Source of the DNA: Sphingopyxis sp. OAS728
GTDB lineage: Bacteria; Pseudomonadota; Alphaproteobacteria; Sphingomonadales; Sphingomonadaceae
Length of the DNA: 64,000 nucleotides
Direction: 5' to 3'
Assembly: GCF_014873485.1 (NCBI RefSeq)
Contig: NZ_JADBDT010000001.1
Coordinates: 124,001 to 188,000, forward strand
The notes under the pieces were generated by a model, which saw only the letters and a program-made list of their open reading frames with translations, did not search any database and was not told where the DNA came from. Positions within the stretch are counted from its first letter, which is position 1, and the number at the start of each line of letters is the position of its first letter. Below are positions 56,810-64,000 of the stretch, in pieces. Made by a program: the position numbers and the translations under genes.

Positions 56810-57132
56810 GCCTGCTTTTGGCCCTCGCGCTTGCCGAGGCGACGGCGCCGGTTGCGCCGCCCCCGGCGCTGCAATTTTCCTTCTGGCGCATGGCGGCGTT
56901 CAAATCGCGGGCGAAGCAACTGGGTTGCGGCGCCGGCTCGCTCGACGGCGAGCTTGAGGCTATCCGCAAACAATTGGCAAAACGCCACGGCAAGGAAGCC
57001 TTTGCCTGGCCAAAAACGCCGTCGTCCGCTAATCAGGGCGAAGGTGACTGCTATGTTGCCTTGATGGTGTACCGGACAAATCTTGGCGATTTCAAGCGTG
57101 AGGCGGATGCTGCGCTCGCCATTGCTCCGTAG
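56806..57132 (+). CDS. Short secreted protein of unknown function
   Basis: 108 residues from a TTG start that overlaps the pntAA stop (TTGA). A likely signal peptide (LLLALALAEATAPVA) precedes a Lys-rich domain with two cysteines (QLGCGAG, GEGDCYV) that may pair. Not recognised. The overlap with pntAA argues for translation; the unusual start codon lowers certainty. Confidence 0.55.
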   Translation: MSLLLALALAEATAPVAPPPALQFSFWRMAAFKSRAKQLGCGAGSLDGELEAIRKQLAKRHGKEAFAWPKTPSSANQGEGDCYVALMVYRTNLGDFKREADAALAIAP

Positions 57133-57219
57133 TCGATCCGTCCGGCGAGGCATATCGTCCCGTCGCAGAAGTCGGCCAATTTCGGCCTTTTCATGAAACT
57201 TCCTTTGGTTACTATGCGT

Positions 57220-57240
57220 TCAGGGTTTCCCTAACCCTGA
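57220..57240 (+). promoter_or_regulatory. Hairpin before the fasciclin genes
   Basis: TCAGGGTT (57220-57227) pairs perfectly with AACCCTGA (57233-57240) around TCCCT, ending 13 bases before the GGAGA ribosome site of the first fasciclin gene. It could be an operator or leader hairpin at a separate promoter for the fasciclin pair. A short GGCC/GGCC hairpin followed by TTTT upstream (about 57173-57192) may end the pntAA transcript. Confidence 0.35.
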
Positions 57241-57265
57241 CTCTCAACCAACTGGAGAATGATTG

Positions 57266-57871
57266 ATGTCGTCTGCGAAGCTTTTCGCCACTCCCCTCCT
57301 TGTGCTTGCCACCCTGTCGCCCGTCTACGCGCAGGAAACCGCCGCTCCGGCTGAAGCGACCGAAGTCGCCGCCGATGCCGCCGCTCCGGCTGAAGCCGCG
57401 GCGCCTGCCGCACCCGCGCAGCCCACGGGAATCGCGCTCGAACTCGGTGCGAAGCCCGACCACAAGACGCTGGCCAACGCGCTGACCGCCGCGGGCGTTT
57501 CGGACAAGCTGGCCGGCCAGCCCTTTACGCTGTTCGCCCCGACCGACCAGGCCTTTGCCGCGGTACCGCAGCAGATGACCGACTGGCTGATGAACCCGGG
57601 CAACACCGAATCGCTCGCCAAGGTGCTGACCTATCATGTCGTCCCGGGCCGCGTGACCGCCGAGGATCTCTATGCGAAGATCAAGGCAGGCGGCGGTAAG
57701 GCGACGCTGGCGACCGTCGAAGGCGAAACGCTGACCTTCACAGAGGTACAGGGCAACATCAAGGTCGACGGCACGCAGGGCAGCAGCGGTTTCATCACCC
57801 AGCCCGACGTCGAACAGTCGAACGGTAATATTCACGTCATCAACGGCGTGTTGATGCCGACGCTCGGCTGA
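57266..57871 (+). CDS. Secreted fasciclin (FAS1) domain protein 1
   Basis: 201 residues. Signal peptide (about 1-21, ending VYAQ), an Ala/Glu/Pro-rich linker (about 22-55), then one FAS1 domain (about 65-201) with the H1 box PFTLFAPTDQAFAAV and the H2 region VLTYHVVPGRV, ending in the conserved NGNIHVINGVLMP. FAS1 proteins act in adhesion or envelope contacts. ATG at 57266 follows GGAGA with seven bases' spacing. It is a paralogue of the next gene, and both lie inside the pnt operon. Confidence 0.93.
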   Translation: MSSAKLFATPLLVLATLSPVYAQETAAPAEATEVAADAAAPAEAAAPAAPAQPTGIALELGAKPDHKTLANALTAAGVSDKLAGQPFTLFAPTDQAFAAVPQQMTDWLMNPGNTESLAKVLTYHVVPGRVTAEDLYAKIKAGGGKATLATVEGETLTFTEVQGNIKVDGTQGSSGFITQPDVEQSNGNIHVINGVLMPTLG

Positions 57872-57911
57872 CGATTCGCGCCGCTGCGGACGTCATTTTG
57901 AAGGATGGACA

Positions 57912-58508
57912 ATGAAGACCCCCCTGATTTTGACGGCCGCAGCGGCCGCGCTCGCGCTTTCGGGCTGCGGCAAGACCGACACGCCGACCGAGACAACGAC
58001 GATCGCCACCGGCGAAACTGCCGTGGCGCCTGCCGCCAGCCCGTCGCAGATGCTCGCGAGCAGCACCATCGCCGCGAACCTCTCGGCGTCGCCCGACCAT
58101 AAGTCGCTGGCAGCTGCCGTGACGCAAGCCGGCCTGTCCGAAACATTGTCGGGTGCTGGACCGTTCACGGTCTTTGCGCCGACCGACGCAGCCTTTGCTC
58201 AGGTGCCGCCGGTGACGCGCGACGGCTGGATGCGTCCGGCGCAGAAGGACGTGCTTGCGGGCATCCTCAAATATCATGTCGTGCCCGGCAAGCTGACCGC
58301 GGCCGACCTCGCTGCAAAAATCACCGAAGGAGGCGGCCAGGCCGCACTCAAGACCGTCGACGGGCAGGATTTGATCGCGACGAAGAACGGCGATGCCATA
58401 TTGCTCACCAGCGCGAGCGGCAACAAGGCGGCGGTGACGCAAGCCGATGTCGGTCAGTCGAACGGCGTCGTCCATGTCATCGACGCGGTGCTCATACCGA
58501 AAATGTAA
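57912..58508 (+). CDS. Fasciclin (FAS1) domain lipoprotein 2
   Basis: 198 residues. Lipoprotein signal with lipobox LALSGC (Cys about 19), a Thr/Ala-rich linker, then one FAS1 domain (about 55-198) with PFTVFAPTDAAFAQV, LKYHVVPGKL and QSNGVVHVIDAVLIP. Clearly duplicated from, or with, the preceding gene, but membrane-anchored rather than freely secreted. It lies 40 bases after it and 157 bases before pntAB. Nothing else was seen in that gap. Confidence 0.93.
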   Translation: MKTPLILTAAAAALALSGCGKTDTPTETTTIATGETAVAPAASPSQMLASSTIAANLSASPDHKSLAAAVTQAGLSETLSGAGPFTVFAPTDAAFAQVPPVTRDGWMRPAQKDVLAGILKYHVVPGKLTAADLAAKITEGGGQAALKTVDGQDLIATKNGDAILLTSASGNKAAVTQADVGQSNGVVHVIDAVLIPKM

Positions 58509-58665
58509 TATCCCGGCGCGCCTGCGCAGCGATATTTTATGTTACAAGGGGCTCGCATTTCTCACTTGGGGAAATGCGGGCCCTTCTTTTTGGCCGCTTT
58601 GGAGTCGACACGCCAGCATCGTCACGGCAAGAGGTGGCCTCGCGGAATCAGCAGGGGAGCTTGCC

Positions 58666-58947
58666 GTGGATTTTATCTCCATTTTTTCGATTTTCGTCCT
58701 GGCCTGCTTCGTCGGCTATTTCGTCGTCTGGTCGGTGACCCCGGCGCTGCACACGCCGTTGATGAGCGTCACCAACGCCATTTCGTCGGTCATCATCGTC
58801 GGCGCGCTGATCGCCAGCGCTGCCGCGGGATCGGCCACATCGAAATGGCTGGGTCTCGCCGCAGTGGTGATGGCGAGCATCAATATCTTCGGCGGCTTCG
58901 CCGTGACGTCGCGCATGCTCGCGATGTACAAGAAGAAGGAGCGCTGA
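58666..58947 (+). CDS. pntAB: NAD(P) transhydrogenase subunit alpha, part 2
   Basis: 93 residues, three membrane helices (FISIFSIFVLACFVGYFVVW, SSVIIVGALIASAAAG, LGLAAVVMASINIFGGFAV), ending in KKKER. Forms the membrane part of the alpha subunit. GTG start six bases after GGGGAG. One base separates its stop from the pntB ATG, so these two are coupled; pntAA, which should sit directly upstream, is 1.9 kb away. Confidence 0.93.
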   Translation: MDFISIFSIFVLACFVGYFVVWSVTPALHTPLMSVTNAISSVIIVGALIASAAAGSATSKWLGLAAVVMASINIFGGFAVTSRMLAMYKKKER

Positions 58948-58948
58948 G

Positions 58949-60433
58949 ATGGACGTACAGGCCATTCTCTCGGCCGCGACCGGCGGCCATGGCGCAGTGA
59001 ATCCCTATGCTGCCATCGCCTATCTGGTCGCTGGCGTTCTCTTCATCCTTGCGCTGCGCGGGCTGTCGAGCCCGGCGACGGCGCAGAGCGGCAACCGCTT
59101 CGGCATGATCGGCATGACGATCGCGGTGGTGACCACCATGCTGACGCATGCGCCCGTGAGCGCCGGCGGCCTGCTCGACACCATTTCGCTCGTCGAAATC
59201 CTCGTCGCTATCGGCATCGGTGCGGTCATCGGTATCGTGATGGCACGCAAGATCGCTATGACCGCGATGCCGCAGCTCGTCGCGGCGTTCCACAGCCTCG
59301 TCGGTCTTGCCGCGGTCGCGGTGGCGGCTGCCGCCTATCTCAACCCGGTCGCATTCGGCATCGCCGACGCCGCGGGACAGATCCATGTCGTCAGCCGCGT
59401 CGAGATGGGGCTGGGCATCGCGATCGGTGCGATTACCTTCTCGGGCTCGGTCATCGCCTTCCTCAAGCTCAACGGCAATATGTCGGGCTCGCCGATCATG
59501 CTGCCGGGGCGGCATATCATCAACCTCGGCACGCTCGCCGCGATCGTCGCGCTGACCGCCTATTTCACGCAGGACCAGTCGCCGTGGGTGTTCTGGACGA
59601 TCACCGGGCTCAGCTTCGCGATCGGCTTCTTGCTGATCATCCCGATCGGCGGCGCCGACATGCCGGTGGTCGTGTCGATGCTCAACAGCTATTCGGGCTG
59701 GGCTGCGGCGGCGATGGGCTTCACGCTCGGTAACACCGCGATGATCATCACCGGCGCGCTTGTCGGCTCGTCGGGTGCGATCCTGTCGTACATCATGTGC
59801 CGCGCGATGAACCGCAGCTTCATCAGCGTGATCGCGGGCGGTTTCGGTGCCGACGATTCGGGCGGCGGTGCGGGCGGTTCGAAGGAACAGCGCCCGTGGA
59901 AGCCGGGCAGCGCCGAGGACGCCGCCTTCCTGATGAGCCAGGCCGAAAATGTCATCATCGTCCCCGGTTACGGCATGGCGGTCGCGCAGGCGCAGCACGC
60001 GCTGCGCGAAATGGCCGACCAGCTGAAAAAGGAAGGCGTGAACGTCAAATATGCGATCCACCCGGTCGCGGGCCGTATGCCCGGCCATATGAACGTGCTG
60101 CTCGCCGAAGCGAACGTGCCTTATGACGAAGTGTTCGAACTCGAGGACATCAACGGCGAGTTCGCACAGTGCGACGTCGCCTTCGTCATCGGCGCGAACG
60201 ACGTGACCAACCCGGCAGCGAAGACCGACAAGTCATCGCCGATTTACGGCATGCCCGTGCTCGACGTCGAAAAGGCGAAGACCGTGCTGTTCGTGAAGCG
60301 CTCGATGGGCGGGGTCGGCTATGCCGGCGTCGACAACGACGTTTTCTATATGGACCAGACGATGATGCTGCTCGGCGATGCCAAGAAGATGGCCGACGAC
60401 ATCGTCAAGGCTCTTAGCGGCAGCGGGCACTGA
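58949..60433 (+). CDS. pntB: NAD(P) transhydrogenase subunit beta
   Basis: 494 residues. The N-terminal membrane domain has about nine helices (AIAYLVAGVLFILALRGL onward), and the C-terminal NADP(H)-binding domain III has PGYGMAVAQAQHALREMA, HPVAGRMPGHMNVLLAEA, FVIGANDVTNPAA and SMGGVGYAGVDNDVF. With PntAA and PntAB it forms the proton-driven NADPH generator of the inner membrane. Followed by two terminator hairpins. Confidence 0.97.
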   Translation: MDVQAILSAATGGHGAVNPYAAIAYLVAGVLFILALRGLSSPATAQSGNRFGMIGMTIAVVTTMLTHAPVSAGGLLDTISLVEILVAIGIGAVIGIVMARKIAMTAMPQLVAAFHSLVGLAAVAVAAAAYLNPVAFGIADAAGQIHVVSRVEMGLGIAIGAITFSGSVIAFLKLNGNMSGSPIMLPGRHIINLGTLAAIVALTAYFTQDQSPWVFWTITGLSFAIGFLLIIPIGGADMPVVVSMLNSYSGWAAAAMGFTLGNTAMIITGALVGSSGAILSYIMCRAMNRSFISVIAGGFGADDSGGGAGGSKEQRPWKPGSAEDAAFLMSQAENVIIVPGYGMAVAQAQHALREMADQLKKEGVNVKYAIHPVAGRMPGHMNVLLAEANVPYDEVFELEDINGEFAQCDVAFVIGANDVTNPAAKTDKSSPIYGMPVLDVEKAKTVLFVKRSMGGVGYAGVDNDVFYMDQTMMLLGDAKKMADDIVKALSGSGH

Positions 60434-60443
60434 CGCTTTGCCG

Positions 60444-60485
60444 CAAAACTTCGCTCGCGGGCTTGCCCGCGGGCGCGAGTTTTTC
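60444..60485 (+). terminator. Terminator after pntB
   Basis: A GC-rich hairpin built around CGCGGGC-TT-GCCCGCG, with outer AAACT/AGTTT pairing, followed by TTTTTC (ending about 60484). It ends the pnt operon. Confidence 0.75.
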
Positions 60486-60499
60486 TAGCCAAGTTCGGG

Positions 60500-60524
60500 A
60501 CCGGGTCCGGCGAGACCCGGTTTT
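60500..60524 (+). terminator. Second terminator before the racemase gene
   Basis: ACCGGGTC (60500-60507), six-base loop, GACCCGGT (60514-60521) then TTTT and GTTGT. A perfect 8-bp stem with a T-run, 22 bases before the racemase start. Doubled termination, or attenuation of the racemase gene. Confidence 0.75.
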
Positions 60525-60545
60525 GTTGTATTTCGGAGGACCATC

Positions 60546-61244
60546 TTGCGCAAAATCGGCCTGATCGGGGGAATGAGCTGGGCATCGACCGAGCTTTATT
60601 ACCGGCACCTCAACAAGGGCGTGCAAAAGCGCCTTGGCACCGCCTGTTCGGCGCCGATCCTGATGGAGAGCCTGAACTATTGCGAGCTGTCGCGGATTAC
60701 GACGCCCGAACAATGGACGCATGCGAAGGAGGTGCTGATCGCATCGGCGCAGCGGCTCGAGGCCGCGGGCGCGACCGCGCTGATGATCGCCGCCAATTCG
60801 ATGCACAAGGTTGCCGAGGACGTCGCCGCGGCGATCTCGATCCCGCTGCTTCATATCGTCGACGAAACCGGCGAGAAGATGAAGGCCGACGGCGTCAAGG
60901 CGACCGCGGTGATCGGTACGCGCAATGTGATGACCGAGCCCTGGTTCCGCCAGCGGCTGGTGCGTCACGGGCTGACGCTCGCGCCTTATGACGCGACGCG
61001 CACCGACGAGATCGACCGCATCATCTATGAAGAGCTGATGCTGGGCAAGGTGAACGAAAGTTCGCGCCGCACGATGAAAACCTTCATCACCGACATCGCG
61101 AAGCAGGATATCCAGGCGATCGTGCTGGCGTGCACCGAACTGGTGATGCTGGTCGACACCGACGCCAATGTTCTGCCGATCTATGACACGACGCGCATCC
61201 ATGTCGCGGCGGGCGTCGACTGGATCTTGGGCGCCGACGCATAA
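60546..61244 (+). CDS. Aspartate/glutamate racemase family protein
   Basis: 232 residues, YgeA-like amino-acid racemase. N-terminal RKIGLIGGMSWASTELYY, first catalytic region IAANSMHK (Ser where YgeA-type enzymes usually have Thr) and second VLACTEL with the catalytic Cys. Broad-specificity aspartate/glutamate or other amino-acid racemase; the exact substrate is uncertain. TTG start, supported by GGAGG six bases upstream. Single gene after two terminators. Confidence 0.9.
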   Translation: MRKIGLIGGMSWASTELYYRHLNKGVQKRLGTACSAPILMESLNYCELSRITTPEQWTHAKEVLIASAQRLEAAGATALMIAANSMHKVAEDVAAAISIPLLHIVDETGEKMKADGVKATAVIGTRNVMTEPWFRQRLVRHGLTLAPYDATRTDEIDRIIYEELMLGKVNESSRRTMKTFITDIAKQDIQAIVLACTELVMLVDTDANVLPIYDTTRIHVAAGVDWILGADA

Positions 61245-61258
61245 GTCTCACTAAAGAC

Positions 61259-61338
61259 CCGTTCGCATCGAGCGAAGTCGAGATGCCCATCGGTCGAGTA
61301 CCACTTAAGGGTGTCTCGACTTCGCTCGACACGAGCGG
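61259..61338. repeat. Second inverted pair of REP-like hairpins
   Basis: Left arm 61259-61288 and right arm 61309-61338 are inverted copies sharing the core TCGAGCGAAGTCGAGA. Within the left arm GCATC pairs with GATGC; in the right arm (reverse complement) GTGTC pairs with GACAC, again a compensatory change. The sequence family differs from the element at 48445 but the plan is the same. It lies between the convergent racemase and DUF2147 genes and could stop transcription from both. Confidence 0.8.
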
Positions 61339-61344
61339 AAATGC

Positions 61345-61758
61345 CTAGCTCATCTTCGTCCACGTCACCGTGCGGCAAAATACGCTGACGCAGCCCTTCA
61401 TCGTCATCTTGTCGCCCTTCACGCGCAGGTGCGCCTTGTAATATCGGCCGTCCTCGGGGCTATAGCCTTCGCCTTTCCAGCTATCGCCGTGGGGCACGAG
61501 ATCCCAGTAAATCTGCAGGCCCGTGACCTTGCGGCTACGTTTCGCCTTGTCGGGGTTGCGCTCGTCGAGCTGGCCGCCCGCGGGCTGCTTGATCAGCAGG
61601 CGCTCGACGCGCCCGCACATCTTGTTGCCGCATGCGGCCATGACGACGATACCCTTGCCATCGTCGGTCTTCCATCGTCCCGCGATCGGCGCGGGCGCCG
61701 CGGCCATCGACGGCACGGCTATCATGGCGACAAGCGCCAAACCTAATCTGTGAATCAA
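61345..61758 (-). CDS. DUF2147 secreted protein
   Basis: 137 residues. Signal peptide (about 1-20, ending SMAAA), then DUF2147: IAGRWKTDDGKGIVVM, the CGNKMCGRVE cysteine pair, LQIYWDLVPHGDSWKGEGYSPEDGRYYKA split over two strands, and GCVSVFCRTVTW near the end. Four cysteines suggest two disulfides in a small periplasmic beta-barrel. Function unknown. Divergent from the beta-helix gene. Confidence 0.92.
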   Translation of the reverse strand: MIHRLGLALVAMIAVPSMAAAPAPIAGRWKTDDGKGIVVMAACGNKMCGRVERLLIKQPAGGQLDERNPDKAKRSRKVTGLQIYWDLVPHGDSWKGEGYSPEDGRYYKAHLRVKGDKMTMKGCVSVFCRTVTWTKMS

Positions 61759-61856
61759 AGCGACCTCTCCCCGGGTTAGCTACACATATGTCAGCAACAT
61801 CGCTTGGCATCCGTCAAGTCTTGCACCATGTTCCCCGAAAATAAGGGGAGAGACAT

Positions 61857-63071
61857 ATGCGATTCCATGGCCTGTGCCACGCGGCGACGCTCTGCATCGT
61901 GGCTGGCTTTGCCGCCAGTCCGGCGGCGGCGAAAGTGATCAGCGTCAGTGCAACAACGCCCGACGCGAACGAAAAGCTGCAAGAAGCGCTGATTCTCGCG
62001 CAGCCCGGCGACACGGTGCAGCTCGGCGCGGGCGTGTGGAAGCTGACCGACGGCCTGTCGCTCGACGTTGCGGGAGTTACCGTGCGCGGCGCCGGGGCGG
62101 GCGAGGGCGGGTCGATCCTCGACTTTGCGGGACAGCAGGGCGCGGGCGAGGGACTGCTTGTCACCAGCGACGATGTGCTCCTGACCCAATTTGCGGTGCT
62201 CAACACCAAGGGCGACGGCATCAAGTCGAAGGGCGCCGACCGCATCGTCTATTACAAGCTGCGCGTCGAATGGACCGCGGGGCCTAAGGAAACCAACGGC
62301 GCGTACGGCATCTATCCGGTCGAAAGCAGTGACGTGCTGATCGATAGCGTTTTCGTGCGCGGCGCTTCGGATGCGGGTATCTATGTCGGCCAGTCGAAGA
62401 ATATCGTCGTCCGCGATTCGATCGCGACCGAGAATGTCGCGGGGATCGAGATCGAGAACAGCTATGACGCCGATGTTCACGACAATATCGCGACGAAGAA
62501 CACCGGCGGTATATTGGTGTTCGACCTGCCCAGCCTGCCGATGCAGGGCGGCCACAATGTCCGCGTGTTCGAAAATATCGTGAACGACAACAGCACGCCG
62601 AATTTCGCGCCCAAGGGCAATATCGTCGCGAGCGTGCCGACGGGCACCGGGGTCCTTATCATGGCGAACCGCAATGTCGAGATTTTCGACAATGTGTTCG
62701 ACCAGAACGGCACCGCGAACGTGATGATCGTCGGCTATCGCTACGAGCATAAGGATCCGAAATACCAGCCGTTGCCGAAAGCGATCGTCGTGCGCGGGAA
62801 CCAGCATGGCAAGGCGGGCTATGCGCCGAAATTCCCCGGGGGCGACATGATCGCGGCGGCGATGGGGGGCAGTATTCCGCCGGTATTGTGGGACGGTGCG
62901 GGCGATGCGGTCGTGCTCGACAAGGTCGGCGTGCTGTCGCTGAACCTGCCCGATGTGAAGACGCCGCAGAGCGAAGCGAAGCCGGCGCCCGCCGACCTGT
63001 CGAAGGGTACGCCGCCCGCGGCGCTGCCGGCGATCAAGCTGCCCGATGCGATGGAGGCGAAGGTCAAGTGA
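61857..63071 (+). CDS. Secreted parallel beta-helix protein
   Basis: 404 residues. Signal peptide (about 1-25, ending SPAAA) and a right-handed parallel beta-helix made of short repeats (VTVRGAGAGEGG, DVLIDSVFVRGASDAGIYV, NIVVRDSIATENVAGIEI, DVHDNIATKNTGGILV). The C-terminal tail is Pro/Ala-rich. It matches the family found next to SO_2930-type diheme cytochromes (TIGR03805 with TIGR03806), as here: the stop overlaps the cytochrome GTG (GTGA). The ribosome site GGGGAG (61845-61850) can pair with TTCCCC at 61831-61836, so initiation may be structure-limited. Confidence 0.92.
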   Translation: MRFHGLCHAATLCIVAGFAASPAAAKVISVSATTPDANEKLQEALILAQPGDTVQLGAGVWKLTDGLSLDVAGVTVRGAGAGEGGSILDFAGQQGAGEGLLVTSDDVLLTQFAVLNTKGDGIKSKGADRIVYYKLRVEWTAGPKETNGAYGIYPVESSDVLIDSVFVRGASDAGIYVGQSKNIVVRDSIATENVAGIEIENSYDADVHDNIATKNTGGILVFDLPSLPMQGGHNVRVFENIVNDNSTPNFAPKGNIVASVPTGTGVLIMANRNVEIFDNVFDQNGTANVMIVGYRYEHKDPKYQPLPKAIVVRGNQHGKAGYAPKFPGGDMIAAAMGGSIPPVLWDGAGDAVVLDKVGVLSLNLPDVKTPQSEAKPAPADLSKGTPPAALPAIKLPDAMEAKVK

Positions 63072-64000
63072 GACGCGTCTTTGCCGCGATTGGTGCGGCA
63101 TTATTATGTTCGAGCGGCGGCGCGGCCCTGGCGCCGCCGGGTGTCGATCAGGCTGTCGTCGAGAGCGACGCGATGCCGCCCAAATTGTCGGCGTTCGGTC
63201 TGTTTCGGGGCAATGACCCGGCGCAGCCGTCGACGGGCCTCCGCTACACGCTGCGTGCGCCTTTGTTCAGCGACTATACCGACAAGCACCGCTTCATCTC
63301 GATCCCGGCAGGGAGGAAGGCGAAGGTCGGAAGCGACGGCGTGATCGACTTTCCGGTCGGCACCGTGCTCGTCAAAAGCTTCGGCTGGAGCGACGTCAAC
63401 GGCGGACGCCCGGTCGAGACGCGGCTGCTGATCCGCCGCGCGACAGGCTGGACCGCGCTGCCCTATATCTGGGACGCCGACGGCAAGGACGCGACGCTGG
63501 CGCTCGGCGGGCGTCGCATTCCCGTGACCTTCAAAAGCCCCGACGGCGAGACGCACAGCATCCGCTATGCGGTGCCGAACAAGAATCAGTGCAAGGAATG
63601 CCATAGCCTCAGCGGCGAGATCGTCCCGATCGGACCCAAGGCGCGGAACTTCATTCCCGATCCCGCCGCGTCCGACAAATTGCGCGCGCTCTATTTCGAC
63701 AATGTCGCTGCGCTGAAACCGACGATGCCGCAGTGGGACGACCCCAAGGCAGGCAGCATTGCCGACCGCGCGCGCGCCTATCTCGACGTCAATTGCGCAC
63801 ATTGCCACAACCCGGCGGGCAGCGCGTCGAACAGCGGGCTGTTCCTGCGCTGGACCGACGATCCGGCGGGTGTGAATTACGGTATCGGCAAGCGCCCGAC
63901 CGCGGCGGGGCGCGGCAGCGGAGGGATGGAGTTCGCCATCGCGCCCGGCGACCCCGCGCACAGTTTCCTGATCTATCGCCTTGAAAGCACCGACCCCGGC
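63068..64000 (+). CDS. SO_2930 family diheme c-type cytochrome (partial)
   Basis: First 311 residues; the gene runs off the window end. Signal peptide (VRRVFAAIGAALLCSSGGAA region), a beta-rich N-terminal domain (LRYTLRAPLFSDYTDKHRF) and two heme-binding sites, CKECH near residue 177 and CAHCH near residue 242. The adjacent beta-helix gene and the HNE_0200/SO_2930-type sequence identify the family. A periplasmic redox role is predicted with unknown substrate. GTG start overlapping the beta-helix stop. Axial Met ligands and the C-terminus are not all visible. Confidence 0.9.
   Translation, partial: MRRVFAAIGAALLCSSGGAALAPPGVDQAVVESDAMPPKLSAFGLFRGNDPAQPSTGLRYTLRAPLFSDYTDKHRFISIPAGRKAKVGSDGVIDFPVGTVLVKSFGWSDVNGGRPVETRLLIRRATGWTALPYIWDADGKDATLALGGRRIPVTFKSPDGETHSIRYAVPNKNQCKECHSLSGEIVPIGPKARNFIPDPAASDKLRALYFDNVAALKPTMPQWDDPKAGSIADRARAYLDVNCAHCHNPAGSASNSGLFLRWTDDPAGVNYGIGKRPTAAGRGSGGMEFAIAPGDPAHSFLIYRLESTDPG

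Overview
The window is high-GC, gene-dense chromosomal DNA with no mobile elements, rRNA, tRNA or CRISPR. It suggests an alphaproteobacterium of the Sphingomonadaceae, most likely Sphingopyxis or a close relative. The evidence is an UrcA-family protein, a CcrM-type GANTC methyltransferase, a split pntAA/pntAB/pntB transhydrogenase preceded by a tiny aa3-oxidase subunit IV gene, a prsK-prsR-prsT exopolysaccharide/PEP-CTERM regulatory set, and typical sphingomonad REP-like hairpin repeats. The genus is an inference. No gene-free stretch exceeds 300 bases; the largest gaps (18242-18485, 30214-30413, 51387-51603, 55305-55548) are described as leaders or promoters.

Layout. 1-6.7 kb: UrcA protein, then on the minus strand valS, a MATE exporter and a LytS/LytTR-type two-component pair. 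6.7-12.2 kb: cupin, S9 peptidase, HPP membrane protein, secreted amidohydrolase, zinc metallopeptidase. 12.3-17.3 kb: patatin-like lipase and 3-hydroxybutyrate dehydrogenase (probably polyhydroxyalkanoate or lipid turnover), DUF4893 lipoprotein, M20 hydrolase, and a membrane-tethered LuxR-type HTH protein. 17.5-23 kb: enoyl-CoA hydratase, a YdcH-TerC pair behind a structured leader, and isocitrate lyase divergent from its probable ScfR/RamB-type regulator. 23-28.3 kb: HD-GYP phosphodiesterase, L,D-transpeptidase, and an unusual module made of a SARP-like DNA-binding domain fused to an alpha/beta hydrolase, divergent from a 35-residue membrane peptide and a winged-helix methyltransferase. 28.4-37.5 kb: DUF885 protein, EPS glycosyltransferase with prsK/prsR/prsT, and a GntR regulator. 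37.6-47 kb: nitroreductase divergent from a POT peptide transporter with two amidohydrolases (one without metal ligands), NnrU, DUF1003, an AT-richer orphan ORF, an aldo/keto reductase and a dicarboxylate symporter. 47-53.9 kb: glmM, DUF1272, a ThiD-VOC fusion, rnhB, an SDR, ccrM behind a dense array of its own GANTC sites, and folP. 53.9-64 kb: a sigma-54-activator-like regulator with broken ATPase motifs, the pnt operon interrupted by an orphan ORF and two fasciclin genes, a racemase, DUF2147, and a beta-helix protein with a diheme cytochrome cut by the window end.

The best candidates for something undescribed are the SARP-hydrolase/peptide/methyltransferase module (25.6-28.3 kb), the eight-site GANTC array before ccrM (51.4-51.6 kb), the switching-type leader before ydcH-terC (18.35-18.48 kb), and the degenerate enhancer-binding protein beside the interrupted pnt operon.
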